From Pedobacter cryoconitis (GTDB taxonomy: Bacteria > Bacteroidota > Bacteroidia > Sphingobacteriales > Sphingobacteriaceae): 64,000 bases of DNA. Of the stretch, positions 24,199 through 32,031 are shown one piece after another. The notes beneath the pieces were generated by a model. It saw only the letters and a list, made by a program, of their open reading frames with translations. It did no database searches and had not been told where the DNA came from. The translations under genes were made by a program, and so were the position numbers. The stretch is taken from assembly GCF_014200595.1 (NCBI RefSeq), contig NZ_JACHCG010000003.1:62001-126000 (forward strand). The letters are read 5' to 3'. Within the stretch, counting starts at the first letter, position 1, and each line of letters opens with the position of its first letter.

Positions 24199-25122
24199 AT
24201 GAGCCTGATAATCATAGGGAGTGTAGCATTCGATGCAATTGAAACTCCCTTCGGAAAGACTGATAAAATAGTAGGTGGAGCGGCAACTTACGCTAGTTTG
24301 GCTGCTTCTTACTTCTATAATAAAGTGAAAATCGTCGGAGTTGTAGGTGATGACTTCCTTCAGGAAGACATTAATACCTTTACAAAACACGGTATTGACA
24401 CCGAAGGTTTGCAGATAAAAGCAGGTGAAAAATCATTTTTCTGGTCAGGAAAGTACCACAATGACATGAACAGCAGAGACACTTTAGTTACTGAGCTGAA
24501 TGTTTTGGGAGATTTTGACCCGATTATCCCTGAGAGCTACCAGGACTGTGAATACCTGATGTTAGGCAATCTTTCTCCACAGGTACAGCAAACAGTCATT
24601 ACACGTCTTAAAAACAGGCCTAAATTAATCGTTTTAGACACGATGAACTTCTGGATGGACATTGCATTGAATGATTTGCTGGATACGCTTAAAATGATTG
24701 ATGTATTAACAATCAATGATGAAGAAGCGCGTCAGCTTTCAGGCGAATACTCATTAGTTAAAGCAGCGAAGAAAATTCTGGAGATGGGCCCAAAATACCT
24801 GATCATTAAAAAAGGTGAACACGGTGCATTGCTTTTCCATGAAGATAAAGTATTCTCTACCCCTGCTCTCCCTCTTGCAGAAGTTTTCGACCCAACTGGC
24901 GCTGGTGATACTTTTGCTGGTGGTTTTATTGGTTACCTGGCGAAAGTTGGAACCATCAATTTCGATACCATGAAAAATGCAATCGTTTACGGTTCTGCAT
25001 TAGCATCTTTCTGTGTAGAGAAATTCGGTACAGAAAAAATCGTCAACCTGACAGCAGCAGAAGTTGCCGGTCGTATACAGGAATTTGTAAACCTAAGCGC
25101 TTTTTCAATTACTGAAGCTTAA
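24199..25122 (+). CDS. PfkB-family sugar/nucleoside kinase
   Basis: 307-residue ribokinase-fold kinase. GSVAFDAIETPFGK and VGGAATYASLAASYF form the N-terminal substrate lid region, TINDEEARQLSG the middle signature, and DPTGAGDTFAGGFIGYL the C-terminal PfkB signature with the catalytic Asp. The substrate is unclear; adenosine, ribose or another sugar are all possible. Monocistronic, with a strong terminator downstream. Confidence 0.88.
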   Translation: MSLIIIGSVAFDAIETPFGKTDKIVGGAATYASLAASYFYNKVKIVGVVGDDFLQEDINTFTKHGIDTEGLQIKAGEKSFFWSGKYHNDMNSRDTLVTELNVLGDFDPIIPESYQDCEYLMLGNLSPQVQQTVITRLKNRPKLIVLDTMNFWMDIALNDLLDTLKMIDVLTINDEEARQLSGEYSLVKAAKKILEMGPKYLIIKKGEHGALLFHEDKVFSTPALPLAEVFDPTGAGDTFAGGFIGYLAKVGTINFDTMKNAIVYGSALASFCVEKFGTEKIVNLTAAEVAGRIQEFVNLSAFSITEA

Positions 25123-25163
25123 TTATTCCGTCCGCCTGAAAAATAGCGGGCATGAATCCAAAC

Positions 25164-25195
25164 AAAAAGCATCAGCCTGAAGGCTGATGCTTTTT
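25164..25195. terminator. Bidirectional rho-independent terminator
   Basis: Perfect 11-bp stem AGCATCAGCCT / AGGCTGATGCT with flanking A and T runs, between convergent genes. Confidence 0.9.
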
Positions 25196-25196
25196 G

Positions 25197-25433
25197 CTAA
25201 ATTTTCAGTTTACCAATCACAGTAAACTTTTCAAATACAGTTTCTGAGTGTGGTGCATCTGCTAATTCACTGGTCAAATCCTGTCCTGCCCAATGCTCAT
25301 AATGTTTACCGTTTTTCCATAGCCGGCTTTCCCCAACATCATAAATCAACCCCAGATAAGCCACCCATATTTGCGGTTTGTCCTGTCCATTTCTCAATGC
25401 TAATTGCTGTTTAGTAAATTCTGGCAGTTCCAT
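25197..25433 (-). CDS. Cytochrome b5-like heme/steroid-binding domain protein
   Basis: 78-residue minimal cytochrome b5-like domain: FTKQQLALRNGQDKPQIWVAYLGLIYDVGES, then LWKNGKHYEHWAGQDLTSEL corresponding to the heme/steroid-binding region. One of the two classical axial His positions seems replaced, as in MAPR-type members. The start overlaps the stop of the lycopene cyclase gene (TAATG), so the genes are coupled, and a role in carotenoid modification is plausible but inferred. Confidence 0.85.
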   Translation of the reverse strand: MELPEFTKQQLALRNGQDKPQIWVAYLGLIYDVGESRLWKNGKHYEHWAGQDLTSELADAPHSETVFEKFTVIGKLKI

Positions 25434-26110
25434 TACCGGCGTGATCTTAATTTAAAAAACTCAAAAAGATAAATACTCAGCAATAGCATTCCCATAAAAT
25501 AAAAAGGAGTTTCAAAAGGAATATTAAATTGATTAAAATTCAATGTTTCAGTACTATTATACTGAATTACAGGAAGATTGGCCAGTACACCGTACACCAT
25601 ATAAAATGGGATTAAGGTCACCAGAAATGCGCGATAAAAACGATACATAAACCTGATTTTATTGACATATTCAATGTACAGAATAAACACAAATAAGATA
25701 GAAAATGTAAAAAGCGTATATAACTTTTGATGACCAAAATAGAGCATCGCTATACATACACCCAGCATAATATTACTAAAAGCGAGACTATATTTTTCAA
25801 GGCTATTAGCGGGAAATCGATGATTAAGAAACAAGTAAACCGCGAGCCCGCTGAAAGGTAAAATAAACAATAACAGCAACTCTTCTACCGGTAATTGCCA
25901 CAAAGTCATCCCACTCAGGTAAGGCGGGTTAAACACAATTACCTTTAATTGTGTCATAAATTCCGTAGGGATGGAGAAAGAGAAAACACTAATTAAAACA
26001 GCAAGAACTATGAATTTACTCTGGTCAGTAAAGTTCAGTTGCCGGATAGAAAACAGTAAAACCGGCAGTAGCAAAAGTGCAAGGTCAATAAATAAATAAG
26101 TATAGTTCAT
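25433..26110 (-). CDS. Lycopene cyclase-domain membrane protein (CrtYcd-like)
   Basis: 225-residue polytopic membrane protein of the heterodimer-type carotenoid cyclase family. It holds two repeated cyclase halves: the first with the PVEE motif (LWQLPVEELLLLFILP, about residues 72-90), the second with IPFETPFYFM near the C-terminus. About seven transmembrane helices are visible. The family converts lycopene to beta- or gamma-carotene in the inner membrane. It precedes the cytochrome b5-like gene and follows the ECF sigma gene on the same strand. Phytoene synthase and desaturase genes are not in the window. Confidence 0.85.
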   Translation of the reverse strand: MNYTYLFIDLALLLLPVLLFSIRQLNFTDQSKFIVLAVLISVFSFSIPTEFMTQLKVIVFNPPYLSGMTLWQLPVEELLLLFILPFSGLAVYLFLNHRFPANSLEKYSLAFSNIMLGVCIAMLYFGHQKLYTLFTFSILFVFILYIEYVNKIRFMYRFYRAFLVTLIPFYMVYGVLANLPVIQYNSTETLNFNQFNIPFETPFYFMGMLLLSIYLFEFFKLRSRR

Positions 26111-26209
26111 TTAGCAGGATAAGTCTGAAGACCAAAAATATACTTTTGATCCCATTAAACCATTTTCTTTTATCCTGCGCTATGCTTTCATTACCCAAAA
26201 ATAAAGCAC

Positions 26210-26244
26210 AAAAAAAGCAGCTGTTTTAAAACAACTGCTTTTTT
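26210..26244 (-). terminator. Rho-independent terminator of the ECF sigma gene
   Basis: Stem AAAAGCAG...CTGCTTTT with the inner GTTTTAAAAC palindrome. It lies between the sigma factor stop and the lycopene cyclase start, so the two may be separately transcribed. Confidence 0.8.
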
Positions 26245-26262
26245 AAATGAAAAACAAAGCTC

Positions 26263-26793
26263 TTAAACAATCTCTGTTCCCAGAATTTCTTTAGAATACG
26301 TTTTAAGATATTTTTTCAATATCTGTCGTGCTACGTGGATCCTTGTTTTTACTGTACCAATTGGAATTTCAAGCATATCCGCAATTTCATGGTATTTATA
26401 GCCTTCAAAATATTTAATGAAAGGCACATAGTATTCAGGTTGTAAAGTTGCTAAAGCCTTATTGATGTCACCAATAATAAACTTACTATCTATTGTATTT
26501 TTAGTTGCACTATAATGAAGATTTGCAGAAGAAATATCCTCAGATTTAGTAATTAATGCATTTGTTTTAACCAAACGCCTGTAATTATTAATAAAAGTAT
26601 TTTTCATGATGGTAAATAACCATCCTTTCAAATTTGTACCCTCTTTGAACTTACTGTAATACGTAACCGCTTTCAGCATGGTATCCTGAACTAAGTCGTT
26701 TGCATCTTCAATATCTTTAGTAAAATTTAAAGCGAATGACTGCAAGGAAACCGAGTGGTTGTGAAGCTGAAGGTTGAATTCATTTTTTGTCAT
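26263..26793 (-). CDS. ECF-type RNA polymerase sigma factor
   Basis: 176 residues. Region 2 is visible at about 15-80 (NFTKDIEDANDLVQDTMLKAVTYYSKF, then GWLFTIMKNTFINNYRR) and region 4 at about 115-170 (YEGYKYHEIADMLEIP-type HTH: YHEIADMLEIPIGTVKTRIH). It has no adjacent anti-sigma factor. In Sphingobacteria and Flavobacteria a close relative sits with carotenoid genes and a MerR-type regulator; here it lies upstream of the lycopene cyclase gene, and the MerR gene is 24 kb away. Confidence 0.92.
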   Translation of the reverse strand: MTKNEFNLQLHNHSVSLQSFALNFTKDIEDANDLVQDTMLKAVTYYSKFKEGTNLKGWLFTIMKNTFINNYRRLVKTNALITKSEDISSANLHYSATKNTIDSKFIIGDINKALATLQPEYYVPFIKYFEGYKYHEIADMLEIPIGTVKTRIHVARQILKKYLKTYSKEILGTEIV

Positions 26794-26869
26794 AGTGTTT
26801 AAGTTTTAAGGTTAAAAAAGCAAGCAAACAAGACCTTTTAAAAAGTGGCGTTATCGAGTTTGTTTAATC

Positions 26870-26891
26870 TTGTATATTAACACTTATACAA
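26870..26891. promoter_or_regulatory. Inverted repeat in the ECF sigma upstream region
   Basis: TTGTATA-N8-TATACAA about 77 bp upstream of the sigma factor start, within the likely promoter area. Confidence 0.35.
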
Positions 26892-26899
26892 CATATGTA

Positions 26900-26949
26900 C
26901 CAAAAAAAAGATTCATGGTTAAACATATAGATTTAATTGTTTAACCATG
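26900..26949. promoter_or_regulatory. Perfect 12-bp inverted repeat: murB terminator and/or operator of the ECF sigma gene
   Basis: CATGGTTAAACA / TGTTTAACCATG with a 12-nt spacer (26914-26949). On the minus strand it is followed after four bases by eight Ts, so it can serve as a murB terminator. Its GTTAAACA...TGTTTAAC arms also recur upstream of the MerR/B12 regulator at 51572-51612. Confidence 0.6.
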
Positions 26950-26985
26950 AAAAAACCCCTTATAGTTGTGAAAATCACACAATTG

Positions 26986-28002
26986 TTACAGGATATTCAC
27001 TTCCCGTTCCAATTTTATATCAAATTTAGAGAATACAGTGTCTATAATTTTTTCTGAAAAACTATACACTTCCTGACCTGTTGCACCTCCATGGTTAACC
27101 AGCACTAGTGCCTGATTTTTCCAGGTACCTGTATGCCCTTCAGTCATTCCTTTAAAACCGCATTGTTCAATCAGCCATCCAGCAGCCAGTTTCACTTTAT
27201 TCTCGCCGGCCGGGTAGCTGATCATTGCAGGAAATTCACGTTTTAAGACTTCAAATTTTGAACGCTCAATAATAGGGTTCTTAAAGAAACTACCTGCATT
27301 TCCAATAGTTGACGGATCTGGCAATTTACTTACCCTGATCTCTGCCACAACTTTTGAAATATCTGTGATTGTAGGATGCGTAATTCTCCTTTCAGCAAGC
27401 AACGATTGTATCGCACCATACTGAGAATTGATTCTGATACGGGTAAATAGCCTGAAATTGACACGCGTAATAATATATTGACCTTTTAATTCATTTTTAA
27501 AAGCACTGTCTCTATAAGCGAAATGGCAATCCTCATAACCAAAATTTTTAATCTCGCCTGTAGCTAGTTCGAATGCTTCACAAGACTCAAACACATCTTT
27601 AAGTTCTACACCATAAGCACCAATATTCTGGATTGGTGATGCACCTACAGTTCCCGGGATCAGGCTTAAATTTTCCATTCCTGCAAAACCATTTTCTACG
27701 CAATAGTTCACCAGATCATTCCATACCACTCCTGCTCCTGCACTAACAAAAACCTGGCTATCTGCAACTTCAGTAGTAATATCAGGGATACTAACCTTCA
27801 ACACCAGACCGGTATAGTCTTCTGTAAAAAGCACATTGCTCCCACCTCCAAGTACCAGCAATTTGTTGGTCTTGAACACCGGATGATCCCTTAAATCTAC
27901 CAGCTCATTTTCAGTAAAGATTTCAGTAAAAAAACGTGCTTTGACATCGATACCAAAAGTATTGTAAGGTTTAAGGGATATATTTTCTTGTATTACAAGC
28001 AT
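26986..28002 (-). CDS. murB: UDP-N-acetylmuramate dehydrogenase
   Basis: 338-residue FAD enzyme reducing UDP-GlcNAc enolpyruvate to UDP-MurNAc in peptidoglycan synthesis. FAD-binding region: LLVLGGGSNVLF and AGAGVVWNDLVNYCVENGFAGMENLSLIPGTVGASPIQNIGAYG. Catalytic Ser lies in GNAGSFFKNP, and the C-terminal catalytic Glu in LEREVNIL. The long type I layout with the extra loop is as in E. coli MurB. Divergent from the first TetR gene. Confidence 0.95.
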   Translation of the reverse strand: MLVIQENISLKPYNTFGIDVKARFFTEIFTENELVDLRDHPVFKTNKLLVLGGGSNVLFTEDYTGLVLKVSIPDITTEVADSQVFVSAGAGVVWNDLVNYCVENGFAGMENLSLIPGTVGASPIQNIGAYGVELKDVFESCEAFELATGEIKNFGYEDCHFAYRDSAFKNELKGQYIITRVNFRLFTRIRINSQYGAIQSLLAERRITHPTITDISKVVAEIRVSKLPDPSTIGNAGSFFKNPIIERSKFEVLKREFPAMISYPAGENKVKLAAGWLIEQCGFKGMTEGHTGTWKNQALVLVNHGGATGQEVYSFSEKIIDTVFSKFDIKLEREVNIL

Positions 28003-28026
28003 AAGAATTATTAGAATTATTTACCG

Positions 28027-28034
28027 CAAATGTA
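28027..28034 (-). promoter_or_regulatory. -7 element of murB (TACATTTG)
   Basis: Exact match to TAnnTTTG, 25 bp upstream of the murB start on the minus strand. Confidence 0.45.
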
Positions 28035-28076
28035 ATTGTTAGGCTGTGTAATAAATATGTTAAATATAATATTTAA

Positions 28077-28084
28077 TAAATTTG
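28077..28084 (+). promoter_or_regulatory. -7 element of the first TetR gene (TAAATTTG)
   Basis: Exact match to TAnnTTTG, 68 bp upstream of the TetR start, back to back with the murB element. Confidence 0.45.
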
Positions 28085-28152
28085 CATAATTTACATCCGA
28101 TTCTAACCCTAATTCAAGCACGCTCACAGAAAAAAAGCATTGCTCATTCACA

Positions 28153-28761
28153 ATGGAAAATCAAGATAGAAAAAGACTTTTAATTATAGACGCTGCATTA
28201 AAGAGGTTCGCACATTACGGACTCGCAAAAACTACAATGACTGAAATCGCAAAAGACATTGCTTTTTCAAAGGCGTTACTCTATTATTATTTTCCGGATA
28301 AATTGAGCTTGTACGTTAGTGTAATCGAACATATGATGCATACCATCAGCAGGGACCTGATTAAATCTGTAGAGAAGACCTCTACCGCTACAGAAGGTAT
28401 CCTGATGCTCTTGCAGAAAAGACAAGCTTTTACACAAAAGTATTACAACCTGCTTGAATACACTCAAATGATTGGCCCTGAGCTTCCGGAAGCACTGTAT
28501 GAAAAATTTCAGCGTGCCAGAGCATTCGAACTTAAAATTATTACTGGTTTACTAACTAAAGGTGATACATCAGGAGAATTCTCCATCAGGGACATCCCTT
28601 TCACTACCGAAATATTTGTGGAAGCCGTATCGGGTATCCATTTCAATATTCTTAATCGTGCACGAAACATTTTTCCAGGTAAAGAACAGTTTAAACTCAT
28701 TTTTCTGAAAGAAAAAAGATTTGCTGAGATCTTTCTGGCAGGTTTAAAGCCCGCAGATTAA
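28153..28761 (+). CDS. TetR-family transcriptional regulator
   Basis: 202 residues. TetR_N helix-turn-helix at about 8-55 (IIDAALKRFAHYGLAKTTMTEIAKDIAFSKALLYYYF) with the YYYFPDK turn, then an all-helical ligand domain. It resembles the next gene closely in layout and shares many residues (ALKRF, KTTMxEIA, YYYFPDK), so the two are tandem paralogues. Probably controls the efflux operon downstream or a gene elsewhere. Confidence 0.9.
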   Translation: MENQDRKRLLIIDAALKRFAHYGLAKTTMTEIAKDIAFSKALLYYYFPDKLSLYVSVIEHMMHTISRDLIKSVEKTSTATEGILMLLQKRQAFTQKYYNLLEYTQMIGPELPEALYEKFQRARAFELKIITGLLTKGDTSGEFSIRDIPFTTEIFVEAVSGIHFNILNRARNIFPGKEQFKLIFLKEKRFAEIFLAGLKPAD

Positions 28762-28768
28762 GAATACA

Positions 28769-28879
28769 TTTAAGTCATAGAACTACCATTTATTCATCAG
28801 AACAACTTATAAGAGACTGAAGACCAATAAAAACGGTTTAAGATAACTTATTAAAGTCATAATAATGTCATTTATTCAT
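28769..28879 (+). repeat. Imperfect direct repeat, 82-bp spacing, between the TetR genes
   Basis: AAGTCATA (28772, 28854) and CATTTATTCAT (28787, 28869) both recur at exactly 82 bp. The copies could be binding sites or the trace of a local duplication. Confidence 0.55.
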
Positions 28880-28929
28880 TAAGGATACTTGTTTTTATAC
28901 TAAAGTTTCTTTATTAGAAACGCTTGGCA

Positions 28930-28937
28930 TACTTTTG
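28930..28937 (+). promoter_or_regulatory. -7 element of the second TetR gene (TACTTTTG)
   Basis: Exact TAnnTTTG match that overlaps the candidate operator by two bases. Confidence 0.5.
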
Positions 28938-28958
28938 ACTTTACATATAATAAAGTCA
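28936..28958. promoter_or_regulatory. Candidate TetR operator
   Basis: Perfect inverted repeat TGACTTTA-CATATAA-TAAAGTCA, starting in the -7 element and ending 17 bp before the start codon of the second TetR gene. This is an ideal place for autorepression. Confidence 0.6.
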
Positions 28959-28975
28959 GAAGGTAAAAAAGTAAA

Positions 28976-29587
28976 ATGGCAGAAACGGATAAAAAAAGGG
29001 AGCTAATTATAGAGGGTGCAATAAAGCGTTTTATACATTTTGGCATCAATAAAACTACAATGAATGAAATAGCAGAGGATCTATCTGTCTCTAAGCCTTC
29101 ATTATATTATTACTTCCCAGACAAAACAAGTTTAATTCTTGGTGTAGTAGAGCGGATTTTCAGGGATTATTTCGATGTTTTATATGCCGATTTAAAGCAA
29201 TCAACTAATATTGAAACCACACTATTGAACATCGTAGAAATCAAACACCGCTTTTTTCTGCGCTATTATATGCTGCATTTATCTAATGGAAATCCTGATT
29301 CTTCCTTGAATTCAGTAGAATTAAAATCATATTTAGAAAAAATGCTGGAGAAAAATGTTCAGTTTCACGAAAAAATATTTGAGATGGCTATAGAGAATAA
29401 AGAGATCGCTCCACAAGAAGATATCTCTAAACTGGCCGAACTCTACTTATCCTGCCAATCGGGTTTGACTTCTTTATGTGTCATGCATGGGAATAAAGAA
29501 CTTTTTCCAGGAAAAAAAGAACTAAAAATAATGAAAGAAAAACAAATAAGTCTCTCTAAAATATTCATCAAAGGATTAAAAAACTAA
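28976..29587 (+). CDS. TetR-family transcriptional regulator of the RND operon
   Basis: 203 residues with the TetR_N helix-turn-helix (RFIHFGINKTTMNEIAEDLSVSKPSLYYYFPDK) and a helical effector domain ending in LFPGKKELKIMKEKQISLSKIF, parallel to the preceding paralogue (IFPGKEQFKLIFLKEKRFAEIF). It lies 30 bp before the TolC gene on the same strand and is the probable repressor of the efflux operon. An excellent palindrome overlaps its promoter. Confidence 0.9.
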   Translation: MAETDKKRELIIEGAIKRFIHFGINKTTMNEIAEDLSVSKPSLYYYFPDKTSLILGVVERIFRDYFDVLYADLKQSTNIETTLLNIVEIKHRFFLRYYMLHLSNGNPDSSLNSVELKSYLEKMLEKNVQFHEKIFEMAIENKEIAPQEDISKLAELYLSCQSGLTSLCVMHGNKELFPGKKELKIMKEKQISLSKIFIKGLKN

Positions 29588-29617
29588 AATCAGCCCCATT
29601 ACACGAAAACCACGATC

Positions 29618-30940
29618 ATGACTAAAAGAGTAAAATCAATTCCCATCTTAATGCTCTGCCTGCTGTTCGCCAACCTGGTGAATGCGCAAGAACAGCTTAC
29701 GCTGAAAGATGCACTTAATTTTGCCATCGAAAACAATACAAATGTGCGTAAAGCAAAACTGGATATCGATGGTGGTAAATACAAAACACAGGAAGTAAGG
29801 GCACAGGCACTGCCACAAATCTCAGCTAATGCCGGATTAACTTACAACCCGATCATCGGACAGCTTGTTTTTGGTGATCAGGCATTTACCTTAGGAAGAA
29901 AGTGGAATTCCAATGCTGGCATACAATTAAGTCAGCAGTTATTCAATCAACAGGTTTTCACCGGCCTGCAAGCTTCAAAGACCAGTGAAAAGTATTACGA
30001 CCTGAATGCAAATCTAACTGAAGAACAAATTATTGAATTAGTAGCCAATAATTATTACCAGGTTTTAGTGAGCAGACAACAATTGAATGTAATAGACACT
30101 AACATCAAGAATGTTAAAGTTGTAGAGAAAATCATTGCCAATCAATATCAAAACGGCTTAGCCAAGAAAATTGATGTGGACCGGATCAAAGTTAATTTAA
30201 CTAACCTGGAGACACAACGTGAGCAAACCATTAATGCAGTTGTACAATTGGAAAATCAATTGAAATACTCAATGGGTATGCCTGTTTCGGCTACGATTAC
30301 TTTACCACCTGATGAATTCAGTAAAGTAGAGACGCTGCCGGTAATGGCCGACAGTGTTAACCTTGAAAACAGAACAGAAATCAGGTTACTGAATGTTCAG
30401 AAAGATTTATTGGGTCTTCAGCGTAAAGCTTATGTTGCTGAATATTATCCGCAACTTTCCTTGACAGCTAACCTCTCAAAAACCGGTCAGAGTGATAAAT
30501 TCGACTTATTCAGCAGACATGGAAGCGCTTTTTACTATGATGCTTCAGCAATAGGGCTAGCTTTAAAAATACCAATATTCAGTGGTTTTGCTACACGTTC
30601 GAAAATACGCCAGGCAGATGTGAATATCAGAAAAAACGACGAGGACATCAGAGATACTAAAAACACATTGAACCTTGCTTATGAAAATGCTAAGATTCAA
30701 CTGAAAAACAATATCAATACGATTAAAGCACAACGTCAGAACGTATTACTGGCCCAGGAAATTTATAATAGTACACAAAATAACTATAACAACGGACTTG
30801 CTGCTTTAACAGATCTTCTGGATACTGAAAATGCGTTAACGTCTGCGCAAAACAGCTATACCCAGGCATTACTGAACTACAAAATTGCCGAAATACAACT
30901 AATCAAATCAAACGGAAATATAAAATCACTATTAAAATGA
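29618..30940 (+). CDS. TolC-family outer-membrane efflux protein
   Basis: 440 residues. Signal peptide (MLCLLFANLVNAQ), then two OEP repeats, each a pair of long helices and two barrel strands: LTLKDALNFAIENNTNVRKAKLDI at the start of repeat 1 and IRLLNVQKDLLGLQRKAYVAEYYPQL at the start of repeat 2. It forms the trimeric outer-membrane duct for the adjacent RND pump. Start of the pump operon after the TetR gene; its stop overlaps the next start by 4 bp. Confidence 0.93.
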   Translation: MTKRVKSIPILMLCLLFANLVNAQEQLTLKDALNFAIENNTNVRKAKLDIDGGKYKTQEVRAQALPQISANAGLTYNPIIGQLVFGDQAFTLGRKWNSNAGIQLSQQLFNQQVFTGLQASKTSEKYYDLNANLTEEQIIELVANNYYQVLVSRQQLNVIDTNIKNVKVVEKIIANQYQNGLAKKIDVDRIKVNLTNLETQREQTINAVVQLENQLKYSMGMPVSATITLPPDEFSKVETLPVMADSVNLENRTEIRLLNVQKDLLGLQRKAYVAEYYPQLSLTANLSKTGQSDKFDLFSRHGSAFYYDASAIGLALKIPIFSGFATRSKIRQADVNIRKNDEDIRDTKNTLNLAYENAKIQLKNNINTIKAQRQNVLLAQEIYNSTQNNYNNGLAALTDLLDTENALTSAQNSYTQALLNYKIAEIQLIKSNGNIKSLLK

Positions 30941-32001
30941 AAAGAGGAATTATAACAGTCATTCTAATTATAGTTGTTATCGGAGCTATTGCTTTGGTAC
31001 TTAAAAACAATAAGAAGAAAAATGACGCGCAAACGGCTTTGGTAGCTCAGGGAAGTGGTGCTATCAGTGTACGCGTGGCTCCAGTGAAAAAAGTAGCCGT
31101 TGATTTGGATTTTAGTGCAAATGGTAATTTTATACCTAAAAAGGAATTGAACTTTCTGTCAGAAAATGCAGGCCGTATTACCAAAATATATGTAGAAGAA
31201 GGTGACCGCGTACATAAAGGACAGGTTTTAGCGCATATTGATGCTGAGATTATCAATACAGATAAAGAAACTGCACAAGCTGCATTAGATAATGCAATCA
31301 GAGATGAAGCCAGGTATGTAAGCTCTTTCAAAACTGGTGGTGTAACGCAACAACAACTTGATCAGGCAAAACTAGCTACAAGAAATGCAAAACTAAGACT
31401 GCAAAGTTCTGCCAGAAGAGTAAGTGATGCGAATATCAAATCTCCGATTGATGGTATAGTAAATAAAAAATACATTGAGACTGGTGCTTTCGTTACCGCA
31501 CAAGGTACACAGTTATTTGAACTGGTTGACGTTTCAAAGCTAAAGCTGAAAGTGAATGTAAACGAAGGACAGGTTGCTAACCTGAAAGTAGGTGAAGCTG
31601 TGCAGATTAAATCAAACGTATTCCCTTCTGATAATTTCTCTGGTAAAATTACTTTCATTGCTGCTAAAGCGGATGAAACACTAAACTTTCCGATTGAAAT
31701 TGAGGTAGACAACAACCACAAAAACACGATCAAAGCAGGGATGTATGGAACTGCCATTTTCAAGTTTCCAGCTCAGGCAGCAACGATTACTATTCCCCGC
31801 GGTTCATTTGTGGGTAGTGTAAGCAGTAACGAGGTTTTCGTGCTTGGCGAAGGAAATACAGCAAAACAACGTAAAGTAGTTGCAGGCAGAATTATCGGTG
31901 ATCAGGTAGAAGTTCTTGATGGGCTGAAAGAAGGTGAAACAGTAATCATCAGCGGACAGATCAACTTGGTTGACGGCAGTCCGGTTGCAATTATTAAATA
32001 A
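30937..32001 (+). CDS. RND efflux periplasmic adaptor (MFP) subunit
   Basis: 354 residues. An N-terminal membrane anchor (IITVILIIVVIGAIALVL) without lipobox Cys is followed by the barrel-sandwich hybrid halves (GRITKIYVEEGDRVHKGQVLAHID and ANIKSPIDGIVNKKYIETGAFVTAQGTQLFELVD) flanking a short coiled hairpin, then the beta-barrel and membrane-proximal domains (IPRGSFVGSV...VEVLDGLKEGETVIISG). It links TolC and the permease. Overlaps the TolC gene by 4 bp (ATGA). Confidence 0.93.
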   Translation: MKRGIITVILIIVVIGAIALVLKNNKKKNDAQTALVAQGSGAISVRVAPVKKVAVDLDFSANGNFIPKKELNFLSENAGRITKIYVEEGDRVHKGQVLAHIDAEIINTDKETAQAALDNAIRDEARYVSSFKTGGVTQQQLDQAKLATRNAKLRLQSSARRVSDANIKSPIDGIVNKKYIETGAFVTAQGTQLFELVDVSKLKLKVNVNEGQVANLKVGEAVQIKSNVFPSDNFSGKITFIAAKADETLNFPIEIEVDNNHKNTIKAGMYGTAIFKFPAQAATITIPRGSFVGSVSSNEVFVLGEGNTAKQRKVVAGRIIGDQVEVLDGLKEGETVIISGQINLVDGSPVAIIK

Positions 32002-32031
32002 TATCAGATCAGCATATAAATCTATATATAG

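Noticed and set aside
26967..26979. TGTGA-AAA-TCACA palindrome near the murB end
   Set aside because: Spacer is 3 rather than 6 bp, so it is not a CRP box, and it lies downstream of murB.
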